DNA of 64,000 bases from LMUY01 sp965198895 (GTDB lineage: Bacteria; Pseudomonadota; Alphaproteobacteria; Acetobacterales; Acetobacteraceae), in contig OZ240676.1 of NCBI GenBank assembly GCA_965198895.1, forward strand, positions 930,001-994,000. Direction: 5' to 3'. The translations under genes were made by a program, and so were the position numbers. The notes under the pieces are model-generated. The model searched no databases. It was not told the origin of the DNA and saw only the letters and a list, made by a program, of their open reading frames with translations. Below are positions 42,816 to 51,722 of the stretch, piece after piece. Position 1 is the stretch's first letter. Every line of letters begins with the position of its first letter.

Positions 42816-44135
42816 GTGAGGCATGTTGTAGGTACGTTCGCGTTGGTGGGCTTGGGGCTCGGCGTTCACACGGCGCAAGGCCAGACGTTGAACCGTTGGA
42901 TCCAATACGGACCGAACAACACCGTGCTTGCCCGCGCGATCACGAGCGGCACCGTATGCCCGGCGCTGTCGGTGGACGGTACGGCGGTGACGCTGAACCA
43001 GCGGTCCGCTCCCAATTCCACGTTCCCGGTGCTGGAGTGCGAGGCCTCGATCGGGACGGGCCACACGTCGGCGGTGCTGGACGGCGTGCAGATGAAGCTG
43101 CCGACGCCGAACCCGCGCCGGATCGTCGTGGTGGGTGACACCGGCTGCCGGCTCAAGGGCACGTCGATCCAGGCGTGCAACGATCCGTCGGCCTTCCCGC
43201 TGGCGCGCATCTCGAACTTCGTCGCCTCGTTCGTTCCGGACCTGATCGTGCACGTCGGCGACTACTACTACCGTGAGAACGCCTGCCCCGCCGCCTCCGC
43301 CGGCAATGGCACCACGACCGGCTGTGGAGGCTCGCCCTACGGCGACCAGTGGACGAGCTGGAACGCCGACTGGTTCACCCCGGCGCAGGCCATGATGTCG
43401 GCCGCCCCGCTCGCCCTGACGCGCGGTAACCACGAGAGCTGTGCGCGCGGCAACAAGGGCTGGTTCACGCTGCTCGACCCGTCCACGTACAATGTCGCGT
43501 CGTTCACCTGCACCGCCGGGTCGACGTATGATTTCACCACGCCGTATCTCGTCGCCGTCGGGCAGGCCACGCTGCTGATGTTCGACAGCAGCTACGCCAA
43601 TGACAGCGCCGTGACGTCGGCCGACGTCAGCATGTATCAGGCCCAGCTCTCGGCGATCCAGCCTTCACTGCCCGCGAACACGATCTTCGTGACGCACAAG
43701 CCCGCCTACGGCTTGTCGGCGACCACCGGCACCGGCACCTCGCAGAGCACCAATGGTGGCGACGAGGACGAGCAGGCGCTGTTCGCGAACGGCGTGCCGC
43801 AGCCGATCAAGCTGCTGCTGTCGGGTCATATCCACAACTTCCAGGCGGTGAAGCTGAACAACGCCGCCTACGCGCCGCAACTCGTCGTCGGCGACAGCGG
43901 CACCCTGCTCGATCCGCAATTCGTCCCGAGCACGACACCCGGTTCGACCTACACGATGCCGGGCGCGGGCAGCGCTGCCCCGATCACCAGCACGTCGGAC
44001 ACGTCGGAGTTCGGGTTCGCTGTGTTGGATCTGATCACCGGCGGCTACGTGGTCAACCTCTACGACCTGACCGGCACGCCGCATGGCCGCTGCGTGATCC
44101 AGTTCAACAACCGCAACCTGTCCTGCACGAGCTGA
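42816..44135 (+). CDS. Secreted metallophosphoesterase
   Basis: A 439-residue exported phosphoesterase starting at GTG 42816 with a signal peptide ending near HTAQGQ. The binuclear-metal motifs are all present: GDTG at 107-110, GDYYY at 148-152, GNHE at 204-207, VTHKPAYG and LSGHIHNF (GHxH). The spacing resembles purple-acid-phosphatase-like enzymes. Several paired cysteines fit a periplasmic or extracellular location. With the phospholipase upstream it suggests phosphate scavenging. Its stop is 13 bases before the first SPFH gene, so it may be the first gene of that operon. Confidence 0.9.
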   Translation: MRHVVGTFALVGLGLGVHTAQGQTLNRWIQYGPNNTVLARAITSGTVCPALSVDGTAVTLNQRSAPNSTFPVLECEASIGTGHTSAVLDGVQMKLPTPNPRRIVVVGDTGCRLKGTSIQACNDPSAFPLARISNFVASFVPDLIVHVGDYYYRENACPAASAGNGTTTGCGGSPYGDQWTSWNADWFTPAQAMMSAAPLALTRGNHESCARGNKGWFTLLDPSTYNVASFTCTAGSTYDFTTPYLVAVGQATLLMFDSSYANDSAVTSADVSMYQAQLSAIQPSLPANTIFVTHKPAYGLSATTGTGTSQSTNGGDEDEQALFANGVPQPIKLLLSGHIHNFQAVKLNNAAYAPQLVVGDSGTLLDPQFVPSTTPGSTYTMPGAGSAAPITSTSDTSEFGFAVLDLITGGYVVNLYDLTGTPHGRCVIQFNNRNLSCTS

Positions 44136-44148
44136 CGGGATAGGAACC

Positions 44149-46119
44149 GTGCCGGCCACCGAGACCCCCTGGGACCTACCCTCCCAGGGATTGCTCGACC
44201 GAACCCACCGCCTGCTGCTTCGGCTGACCGTCTGCTACGCCACCGTTTCCGTCGCGGGCCTCGCCGCCACTCAGGCGCCGTTGCCCTGGGTGCACGAGGC
44301 GCGCGAGGCCGGGGTCGCGGGCCTGACGCTCGGGGCGGCGCTTTTGGCGACGTCGGCCCTTGGCTCCGTCTGCCTGATCACCGGGGCGCGGCGCGTTTGG
44401 CGCAACCGGATCGAGCGGACCCTTCTCCCTCTCCCGCGGGCGGGAGAGGGAGCGAAAGCGTCGACACTCTCGCGGTTCCGTGCACGAAGAGCCCTCACCC
44501 CGACCCTCTCCCGTGAAGAACGGGAGAGGGAGACGCATCATTTTTCGCTACGGGTGAGTAGCACTGGGCGCCTGGCGCAGGGCGTGTTGCTGCCTGTGCT
44601 CGCTGGGCTTGCCGGTTACGTCGCCTGGCGCTGGCGCGGCTGGCCGCCGGGACCGGCCGCCGACCCGGCGCTCGCAACCGTGCTGGCCGGACTCGCCGCC
44701 CTGCTGGCATTCCCGGCCCTCGTGGCCGAGCGCTTCGTCGCAGCCCTGTCGGGTTCGGTGCTGCCGGAAGCGCCTGCCCTGCGCCGCCTGCTGGCCGTGC
44801 CGGTGGCCACGGCACTGGTCGCCGCCGCCATCGAGGCGTTCCGCGCCCAGGGGATCACCGGCACCGCCTATACCGCCGGCGTGGCGGCGGCGTGCCTGGT
44901 GCTGCAATCGGCCGAACTCGCGGCCCGCGGCTTGGCCCGGTGGTTCCAACCGCCCACCGACCCCGCCACTACGCGCGCCCCGATCGGCAGCCTGGTTGCC
45001 TCGCTGCCCGGCTGGCTGTTGCGCCCCGGCACCGCCGCCGAACCGCTGCGCACCCATTTCGGCCTCGACTTCTCGCGCAGTTGGGCCCTGTCCTTCCTTC
45101 GCACCGCCGCCCTGCCTGCGACTGTGCTCACCGGGCTGGCGTGCTGGGGGCTGAGCGGCGTCGTGCTGCTGCCGCTGGACGGCCGCGGGGTCTACGAACG
45201 CTTCGGCAAGCCTGTCGCCGTGCTGGAACCCGGCCTGCACATGACCCTGCCTTGGCCGATGGGCCGGGTGCGCCCGGTCGATTTTGGCGCCGTGCACGAG
45301 ATCCCGCTCGGCGGCGACGCGCCGGCCGTGGCGCTGGTGTCCGCCGACGCCCCCGCGCCGCCCGATGCCGATCGCCTCTGGGACAAGCCTCACCCGAACG
45401 AGGCCGACTGGCTGATCGCCGGCAGCGGCACGTCGGGGCAGAGCTTCCAGGTAATGAGCGCCGACATCCGAATCCTGTATCGTATCGGGCTGACCGACGC
45501 CGATGCGATGCACGCAGCCTACGGCGTGTCCGATCCGGACCTGCTGGTGCGGACGCTGGCGGGCCAGACCGTCTCCCGCTTCTTCGCCGGGCGCACCCTG
45601 GACAGCGTACTCGACCAACGCCGCGAGCACATGGCGGCAGACCTCCAGGTGGCGCTGGCAAGGGCGCTGGACCGCGATCGCACCGGGCTCGAGATCGTGT
45701 CCGTGACGGTGGAGGCGGTGCATCCCCCGGCCGCCGCCGCGTCGGCCTACCACAACGTGCAAGCGGCCGAGATCATCGCCAACACCAGCATCGCGACCGA
45801 GATCGGACGTGCCAAGGGGACGGCGAGCTTGGCGCGCGAGCAATCCTGGGACGCACTGGACAAGTCGCGTGCAGCGGCGGCGGAGACCGTCTCGGCTGCC
45901 GATGGCGACGGCCGCCGCTTCGCCGGCGACCAGGCCGCGCAAGCCGCCGGCGGGCAGGCCTTCCTGCTGGAACGCTATTTCCAGACCCTGTCGGCGGCTC
46001 TGTCGCGCAGCCCGCTGACCATCCTGGACCACCGTGTCGCCCCCGGCACGGCCCCCGTCATCGACCTGCGCCCCTTCGCCACAGCCGCGAAGACCACGGG
46101 CAACGAAGATCCGGATTAG
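44149..46119 (+). CDS. SPFH/HflK-like membrane protein 1 with an in-frame repeat insertion
   Basis: A 656-residue protein from GTG 44149 (GGGATAGGA upstream). Residues 1-330 carry several membrane helices (for example LLLRLTVCYATVSVAGLA and LAQGVLLPVLAGLAGYVAW). The SPFH/Band 7 domain starts near 335: GVVLLPLDGRGVYERFGKPV, EPGLHMTLPWPMGRVRPVDF, then VMSADIRILYRIGLTDADAM and a helical coiled-coil tail. HflK and HflC form a large membrane ring around FtsH; this protein is longer and more hydrophobic at the N-terminus than HflK. Residues about 93-127 (LPLPRAGEGAKASTLSRFRA and what follows) come from a DNA repeat inserted in frame. It is the first of three SPFH genes in a coupled operon. Confidence 0.86.
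   Translation: MPATETPWDLPSQGLLDRTHRLLLRLTVCYATVSVAGLAATQAPLPWVHEAREAGVAGLTLGAALLATSALGSVCLITGARRVWRNRIERTLLPLPRAGEGAKASTLSRFRARRALTPTLSREERERETHHFSLRVSSTGRLAQGVLLPVLAGLAGYVAWRWRGWPPGPAADPALATVLAGLAALLAFPALVAERFVAALSGSVLPEAPALRRLLAVPVATALVAAAIEAFRAQGITGTAYTAGVAAACLVLQSAELAARGLARWFQPPTDPATTRAPIGSLVASLPGWLLRPGTAAEPLRTHFGLDFSRSWALSFLRTAALPATVLTGLACWGLSGVVLLPLDGRGVYERFGKPVAVLEPGLHMTLPWPMGRVRPVDFGAVHEIPLGGDAPAVALVSADAPAPPDADRLWDKPHPNEADWLIAGSGTSGQSFQVMSADIRILYRIGLTDADAMHAAYGVSDPDLLVRTLAGQTVSRFFAGRTLDSVLDQRREHMAADLQVALARALDRDRTGLEIVSVTVEAVHPPAAAASAYHNVQAAEIIANTSIATEIGRAKGTASLAREQSWDALDKSRAAAAETVSAADGDGRRFAGDQAAQAAGGQAFLLERYFQTLSAALSRSPLTILDHRVAPGTAPVIDLRPFATAAKTTGNEDPD
44425..44530. repeat. Palindromic repeat element inside a coding sequence
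   Basis: Two hairpins share the same arm sequence. The first is perfect over 12 bases (44425-44436 with 44441-44452); the second over 10 bases (44504-44513 with 44521-44530). CTCTCCCG/CGGGAGAG elements of this kind are scattered between genes in many proteobacteria. Here the element is inside the SPFH 1 gene and keeps its frame, adding about 35 Arg/Leu/Glu-rich residues between two membrane helices. Confidence 0.85.
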
Positions 46120-46123
46120 CCGC

Positions 46124-47149
46124 ATGTTTCACAACCACAGCCACGCCGGACACGACCATCACGGCCACCACCACGACGCCGAGGCGGCCCCTGCCTCCGG
46201 CGTGATGGGCGCGCTGCGGTTCGGGCTCGCGGGCGTGATCGTCGCGGGCGCCGTCGCCTCCGCCTGCCTGGTCAGCGTGCCGGCCGGGGAGGCGGTTGTC
46301 GTCACCCGCTTCGGCGACCCGGCGCGCGTGCTGGTGGATCCGGGCCTGGCCTGGACGCTGCCGCCGCCGATCGACGCCACCATCCCGGTGGACCTGCGGC
46401 TCAAGACGACGTCGTCCGGGCAACAGGATGTCGGCACGCGCGACGGGCTGCGCGTGCTGGTGCAGGCCTATGTCGCCTGGCAGGTGCCAGCCGATGCGGA
46501 CGGCGTGCGCCACTTCCTGCGGTCCGTCCGCAACCAGCCGGACGAGGCGGCGCGGCAGATCCGCTCGTTCCTCGGCGCCGCCCTGCACATCACCGCCAGC
46601 TCGTTCGACCTGGCCGACCTCGTCAACACCGACCCGGCGCGCATCCGAACCGGTGAGTTCGAGACCAAGCTGGGCGAGCAGATCGCCGGCCGGCTGCACG
46701 ACATCTACGGCATCGACGTGCGCCAGGTCGGCATCGAGCGCCTGAGCCTGCCCACCGAAACGCTGAGCGCTACCGTCGCCCGCATGCGCGCCGAGCGCGA
46801 AACCGTGGCGGCCGAACGCACCGCGGAGGGCTTGCGCCAGGCCGCGGCGATCCGCGCCGACGCCGAGCGGGATGCGCGTATCCAGGTCGCCGCCGCCCAC
46901 GCCGCGGCCGCCGGGATCGAGGCCGCCGCGCAGAAGCAGGCCGCCACTATTCATGCCCGCGCTTTCAACGCGGACCCGAAGCTATACCTGCTGCTGCGCT
47001 CGCTGGACACCGTGGCGTCGGTGATCGGCGCCAACTCGCGGCTGGTGCTGCGGACCGATGCGGCGCCATTCAACGCGCTGGTGGATGGGCCGCCGACGGT
47101 GCCCAGCGCGGACAGCGTCCAGAGCACCCACCTGGCAGGGGCGCCATGA
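46124..47149 (+). CDS. SPFH/HflC-like membrane protein 2 with a His-rich N-terminus
   Basis: A 341-residue protein starting at ATG 46124, two bases after the previous stop region. The first 18 residues, MFHNHSHAGHDHHGHHHD, contain nine histidines, a likely metal-binding tail facing the cytoplasm. One membrane helix at 31-52 leads into the Band 7 domain (EAVVVTRFGDPARVLVDPGL, GLRVLVQAYVAWQVPADADG) and an Ala/Arg/Glu-rich helix (RAERETVAAERTAEGLRQAA) as in HflC. Its last codons overlap the next start (ATGA). The His tail is not part of ordinary HflC and fits the metal-pump gene two positions downstream. Confidence 0.88.
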   Translation: MFHNHSHAGHDHHGHHHDAEAAPASGVMGALRFGLAGVIVAGAVASACLVSVPAGEAVVVTRFGDPARVLVDPGLAWTLPPPIDATIPVDLRLKTTSSGQQDVGTRDGLRVLVQAYVAWQVPADADGVRHFLRSVRNQPDEAARQIRSFLGAALHITASSFDLADLVNTDPARIRTGEFETKLGEQIAGRLHDIYGIDVRQVGIERLSLPTETLSATVARMRAERETVAAERTAEGLRQAAAIRADAERDARIQVAAAHAAAAGIEAAAQKQAATIHARAFNADPKLYLLLRSLDTVASVIGANSRLVLRTDAAPFNALVDGPPTVPSADSVQSTHLAGAP

Positions 47150-48183
47150 GCGCACGCACCCTGCGCACCGGGCCGGTCGTGCAATCCGTCAGCCTGGGGC
47201 TGCGCGGGCTGTACGTGGTCACGTTGCTGATGGCGGCGGTGTGGCTAGCCTCCAACATCCGCCGCGTGCCGCCGGATAGCAGCGCCGTGGTGTTCCGCTT
47301 CGGCGCGGTCGTGCGGGTGCAGGATGCCGGGCTATTGCTGGCCCTGCCGCCGCCGTTCGAGACGGTGACGATCCTGCCGGGCCCGTCGCAGCAGATCAGC
47401 CAGACGGTCGCCGCCCAACCGCGCAGCCCGGGGCTCGACGACATTTACACCCAGGCGATGGGCGTGCCGATGCAGGGCGCGGCCGGCGCTTACCTCACCG
47501 GCGACGGCAATGCCGTGCTGCTGGACGCGATGCTGACCTATCGCATCACCGACCCGGCCGCCTACGTCGTGGCGCGCGACCATGTCGGCCCGGCGCTGGA
47601 CCGGCTGTTCCGCACCAGCGCCATCGATGTCGCAGGCCGTCAGTCGCTAGACGATTTCCTCGTGGCCCAGCCGGACCGTAGCGCCGGGCAAGCGGTGCAG
47701 ACCGTGGCCGCGATCCGTCAGAAGGTGCGCGACGATCTCCTTGCTCTGCTGAACGCCAGGCTCGCGGCGTTGGGCAACACGGGTGCGCCGCTCGGCATCA
47801 TGGTGGACCGGATCGACCTGACCGCCTGGTTGCCGCCCCAGGCCAAGCTCGCCTTCGACGCGCTGCTGGTCGCCGAACAGGTCGCCAATCAAGGGCTCGC
47901 CCTTGCCCACACCCAGGCCCTGCGCACCCGGCAGGAGGCCGACCGTGAGTCCCGCCGCGTGCTGGATAGCGCCCAGGCCGCCGCGGCGGAACGCATCAGC
48001 ACTGCGACCGCCGAGATCTCACCGGTGCTCGCCTTGGAGACGGAGGCGGCGCAGCCGGCGCGCGCGGGGCTGCTGATGGACGCGTATCGCAGCCGGGTCG
48101 CTGCCATCCTGAACAGCGCCGGCGAAGTGGTCGTGGTGGATGGAGCGGGCGGCAACCGCCTCCTGCTGCCGGCCGGCAAATGA
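47146..48183 (+). CDS. SPFH/HflK-like membrane protein 3
   Basis: A 345-residue protein with one helix at about 18-37 and a Band 7 domain (VPPDSSAVVFRFGAVVRVQD, LLLALPPPFETVTILPG, LLDAMLTYRITDPAAYVVAR) followed by a helix with READRESRRVLDSAQAAAAE. It overlaps its neighbours by ATGA at both ends, so the three SPFH proteins and the ATPase are translated together. HflK/HflC normally occur as one pair; a third, different copy suggests a mixed ring or a specialised assembly. Confidence 0.86.
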   Translation: MSARTLRTGPVVQSVSLGLRGLYVVTLLMAAVWLASNIRRVPPDSSAVVFRFGAVVRVQDAGLLLALPPPFETVTILPGPSQQISQTVAAQPRSPGLDDIYTQAMGVPMQGAAGAYLTGDGNAVLLDAMLTYRITDPAAYVVARDHVGPALDRLFRTSAIDVAGRQSLDDFLVAQPDRSAGQAVQTVAAIRQKVRDDLLALLNARLAALGNTGAPLGIMVDRIDLTAWLPPQAKLAFDALLVAEQVANQGLALAHTQALRTRQEADRESRRVLDSAQAAAAERISTATAEISPVLALETEAAQPARAGLLMDAYRSRVAAILNSAGEVVVVDGAGGNRLLLPAGK

Positions 48184-50135
48184 GCGTCACCACGATCGGC
48201 GCGATGCCGCAAACCGCCCGGCCGCTGCTGATCCGCTCGGAGCGCTTCATGCTCGGGCTGCGCCTGACCCTGGCTCTGGTCGCCGCCTGTTTGCTGCTGG
48301 TGGCGGTCGGGCTGCGGCTGATCGAGCAGCGGGCGCTGTCCGACCTGGCGGCCGGCGTGGCGGCGGCGATGGTCGCGGTTCCGGTGCTGTCCGCCGCCTG
48401 GCATAGCCTGCGCCATCCGAGCCTGCACGGCATTACCGACCGGCTGGTGGCACTGGCGCTGATCGCGGCCTGGGCCAGCGGCGACCTGCTCACCGCCGCC
48501 CTGCTGCCGATCGTCATGACCGCCGGCCACGTGCTGGAGGAGCGCAGCCTGCTCGGCTCCCAGGAAGCCATCCGCGCGCTCGGCCGGCTCACCGCCTCCA
48601 CCGCCCGCCGCATCCGCGCCGACGGCACGACCGAGGCGGTGGACACCAGCGCGCTGCGTCCCGGCGACCTCGTGGAACTGCGTGCCGGCGACCGGGTGCC
48701 TGCGGACGGCATCGTGGTGCGTGGTCACGCCAGCCTGGACGTGGCCGCGCTGACCGGCGAGTCCGAACCCGTGGACGTCGCCCCCGGCTCGCAAGCCGCG
48801 GCCGGCGCGCTGAACACCGATGGCTGGCTGGAGATGTCGGTCGAGCGGGTAGGCGCCGCGACCACGCTGGGCCGCATCATCGCCCTGATGCAAGAGGCCG
48901 AGACTGCCAAGCCACCGTTGACCCGGCTGCTCGACGAACATGCCGGGCAATACATGGGCCTGGTGATGCTGATCGCGGCGATCGCCTGGTTCTGGACCGG
49001 CAATGGTTCGGTGATGCTGGCCGTGCTGGTGGCGTCCTGCCCCTGCGCGCTGGTGCTGGCGGCCCCGGCGACGGCGGTGGCGGCGATCGCGGTCGCCGCC
49101 CGGCACGGTATCCTGATCAAGGGCGCGGCCTTCCTGGAACATTTGGCCGAGGTTTCCTCCGTCGTGTTCGACAAAACCGGCACGATCACGACGGGCAAGC
49201 TGGCTTTGGTGGCGACGCAGCCGATGGGCGGGGACGATACGGTGCTGCGCCGGATCGCCGCGAACCTGGGTGCAGCCAGCAACCACCCGGTCAGCCGCGC
49301 CGCCGGGTCGCTGGCGCCCCATACCTTGGCGCTGAACGACCTGCACGAGGCCGGTGGCCAGGGGATGACGGCCACGCTGGCAGCCGCCGATTGCGGCGCC
49401 CCCGCCGGCGCCATCGCAGCCCTCGGCCGGCCGGCGCTGTTCGACGCGCTCGGCATCGCGCTGCCGGAGGCACCGTCGCACGATGGCCCGATCGCGGGCG
49501 TGGCGTTGGACGGCCGCTTCCTCGGCTGGCTGCTGTTCGCCGACCAGGCCCGCCCCGAAGCGCGCGCCGCGGTGGCGGACCTGGTGGCGCTCGGGCTGGA
49601 CCGGCAGGTGCTGCTGACCGGCGACCGCGCGGCCGTCGCGCGCCGGGTCGCCGACGCGGTGGGGATCGCCGACGTGCAGGCCGGGATGCTGCCGGAGGGC
49701 AAACTCGCGCGCGTGCTAGCGGAGATCGCCGCCGGCCACCGTCCGCTGGTGGTGGGCGACGGCATCAACGACTCGTTGGCACTGAAGGCCGGCGCCGTTG
49801 GGATCGCCATGGGGGCCGGCGGGACCGACGCCGCCCTCGCCTCCGCCGACCTCGTGCTGATGGGCAGCGACCTGCGCCGCCTCGGCACCGCCATCCGCCT
49901 CAGCCGCCTGTGCCGGCGGACCATCCACGTCAACGTGGCGATCGGGCTCGGCTGGACCGTCGTGCTGATCACCGCCGCCGCTGCTGGGTTGCTGGGGGCG
50001 GAAGGCGCGATCGTCGCCGCCCTGCTGCACAATTTCAGCACCCTGCTGGGGCTGGGCAATGCCGGACGGCTGTTGCTGTTCGACGAGACCCGGCCTGCCA
50101 CCCCCTTCACGCATCCCCAAGGAGTACCTTCATGA
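48180..50135 (+). CDS. P1B-type heavy-metal translocating ATPase
   Basis: A 651-residue cation pump. Motifs: actuator TGES at 192-195, metal-site CPC at 287-289 in the helix AVLVASCPCALVLA, phosphorylation motif DKTGT at 331-335, the P1B-specific HP pair in SNHPVSRA, and GDGINDSLALKAG before the last helices. CPC pumps move Cu+, Zn2+, Cd2+ or Pb2+ out of the cytoplasm; the exact ion is not readable. There is no N-terminal CxxC metal-binding domain, so the His-rich tail of SPFH 2 could supply metal (inference). It begins in the preceding stop (ATGA) and its own stop overlaps the start of the Hint-HAF gene. Confidence 0.92.
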   Translation: MSVTTIGAMPQTARPLLIRSERFMLGLRLTLALVAACLLLVAVGLRLIEQRALSDLAAGVAAAMVAVPVLSAAWHSLRHPSLHGITDRLVALALIAAWASGDLLTAALLPIVMTAGHVLEERSLLGSQEAIRALGRLTASTARRIRADGTTEAVDTSALRPGDLVELRAGDRVPADGIVVRGHASLDVAALTGESEPVDVAPGSQAAAGALNTDGWLEMSVERVGAATTLGRIIALMQEAETAKPPLTRLLDEHAGQYMGLVMLIAAIAWFWTGNGSVMLAVLVASCPCALVLAAPATAVAAIAVAARHGILIKGAAFLEHLAEVSSVVFDKTGTITTGKLALVATQPMGGDDTVLRRIAANLGAASNHPVSRAAGSLAPHTLALNDLHEAGGQGMTATLAAADCGAPAGAIAALGRPALFDALGIALPEAPSHDGPIAGVALDGRFLGWLLFADQARPEARAAVADLVALGLDRQVLLTGDRAAVARRVADAVGIADVQAGMLPEGKLARVLAEIAAGHRPLVVGDGINDSLALKAGAVGIAMGAGGTDAALASADLVLMGSDLRRLGTAIRLSRLCRRTIHVNVAIGLGWTVVLITAAAAGLLGAEGAIVAALLHNFSTLLGLGNAGRLLLFDETRPATPFTHPQGVPS

Positions 50136-51628
50136 GCGGCACCACCTACAGCGTTGCCTACCCGATCGACCCCAGTTCCGGCTCCACCGTGCTGTCCGCG
50201 TTCATCAACAACGCGGGTGAAGTCGTCGGCACCTATTTCGACTCCAGCTTCAACACCCATGGCTTCACCGATGTCGGCGGGGTCATCACCACCATCGACG
50301 ACGGCACCAACCCGACGACGGACGTCACCGCGGTCAACAATGGCGGCAGCTTCGTCGGCTATGGCGTGGACGCGGCCGGCAACACGGTGGCTTGGTTCGT
50401 CACCAACTCCGCCGGCGTGCAGACCACCTTCGCCGACCCGGCGGGCGTGCAGGTGACACCCGTCGCGATCAACGCGGGCGGCACCGTGGTGGGCGAATAC
50501 AACTCGGCCGGCTTCATCGGCAACGCGGCCTCGGGCGTGGTCTCCGTGATCAGCGTGGCCGGGGCCGAGACCACCACCATCTCCGCCATCAACGCGGGCG
50601 GCACCGTCGTTGGCGACTACTACGACGCGAGCGACGTGCAGCACGGCTTCATCGACGCCGCGGGCCTGGTCACGACGGTCGACCCGACCGGCTCCACGCA
50701 GACCACGATCAACGCGGTGAACACGGCGGGCACCGTGGCCGGCACGTTCCTGGGTGCGGACGGCAATACAAGCGGGTTCACCGACACGGCCGGCGTGATC
50801 AGCAGTTTCACCGTCTCCGGCAACGAGGGCCTGGTGGTGACGGCGATCAACGACCCGGGCACCGTCGCCGGCTACTACTTGAACGGCAACACCTTTGACT
50901 ACGAAGGTTTTACCGAGTCCGCCGGGGTCGTCAGCAGCTTCAGCATCGCGGGCTCGCCCGACACCGAGATCCTCGGCATCAACAACGGCGGCACGCTGGT
51001 GGGCGTCGCGGACGACACGAATTACAACGAGCACGCCTTCACCGCGACGCCGGCCTGCTACTGCCTCGACACGGCCATCGCCACGCCCGCTGGGCCGGTT
51101 GCGGTGCAGGCGCTGTCGATCGGCGACCTGGTGTGCACGGCCTCCGGTGAGGCCCGGCCGGTGAAATGGATCGGCCGCCGCAGCTACGCCAACCGCTTTC
51201 TCGCGGGCAACCCGGCGTTGCAGCCCGTGCGCTTCCACGCCGGCTCGCTCGGCCACGGCCTGCCGACCCGCGACCTGCTGGTCTCGCCGGCGCACGCGAT
51301 GTTCCTGGATGGAGTGCTTATCCCGGCGCACTGCCTCGTGAACGGCCAGTCGATCACGCAGGAGCGTGCCTTCGGTCAACTCGACTATTTTCACATCGAG
51401 CTCGAAACGCACGATGTGATCCTGGCCGAGGGCGCGCCGTCCGAGTCGTTCCTCGACGATGACAGCCGCTTCATCTTTCACAACGCGACAGAGTTCGCGC
51501 GGCTGTATCCCGAGGCTCCGCAACACGGCAAGCGCTACTGCGCACCGCGGGTGGAACACGGCTGGGCGGTCGAGGCTGTGCGCCAGCGCTTGGCGGTAAT
51601 AGCCGGAGCCATGACGGAAGCGGCTTAG
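50132..51628 (+). CDS. HAF-repeat protein with C-terminal Hint domain
   Basis: A 498-residue protein, ATG 50132 overlapping the ATPase stop (ATGA) with AAGGAG just upstream. Residues about 15-305 are HAF-type repeats of 40-45 residues built on INNAGEVVGTYFDSSFNTHG, INAGGTVVGDYYDASDVQHG and INDPGTVAGYYLNG, as in predicted extracellular repeat proteins. Residues 309-498 are a Hint_2-type domain with Cys309 (CYCLDTAIATPAG), VKWIGRRSY, VSPAHAMFLDGVLIPA, HDVILAEGAPSESF and FHNA. No classical signal peptide is present. Coupling to a metal ATPase and SPFH genes is surprising for a surface protein. Confidence 0.86.
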   Translation: MSGTTYSVAYPIDPSSGSTVLSAFINNAGEVVGTYFDSSFNTHGFTDVGGVITTIDDGTNPTTDVTAVNNGGSFVGYGVDAAGNTVAWFVTNSAGVQTTFADPAGVQVTPVAINAGGTVVGEYNSAGFIGNAASGVVSVISVAGAETTTISAINAGGTVVGDYYDASDVQHGFIDAAGLVTTVDPTGSTQTTINAVNTAGTVAGTFLGADGNTSGFTDTAGVISSFTVSGNEGLVVTAINDPGTVAGYYLNGNTFDYEGFTESAGVVSSFSIAGSPDTEILGINNGGTLVGVADDTNYNEHAFTATPACYCLDTAIATPAGPVAVQALSIGDLVCTASGEARPVKWIGRRSYANRFLAGNPALQPVRFHAGSLGHGLPTRDLLVSPAHAMFLDGVLIPAHCLVNGQSITQERAFGQLDYFHIELETHDVILAEGAPSESFLDDDSRFIFHNATEFARLYPEAPQHGKRYCAPRVEHGWAVEAVRQRLAVIAGAMTEAA

Positions 51629-51694
51629 CCGTATCGAGCGGTCCCGCGCTGCGGAACGGACGATCACGTCCTTGTTCGGGACCCAAGGTCCACG

Positions 51695-51722
51695 CACCAA
51701 CCCTGCACGGGAAGGGTTGGTG
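51695..51722 (+). terminator. Hairpin after the SPFH-ATPase-Hint operon
   Basis: A perfect 10-base inverted repeat, arms 51695-51704 and 51713-51722, with an 8-base loop, 67 bases after the Hint stop. The T-rich part is displaced (CCTTTTCC at about 51738), so termination may be weak. It separates the Hint gene from gspD. Confidence 0.5.

Noticed and set aside
44149..48183. Ordinary hflK-hflC pair
   Set aside because: Three genes rather than two, an extended multi-helix N-terminus in the first, a His-rich tail in the second, and no hflX/hfq or purA neighbours.
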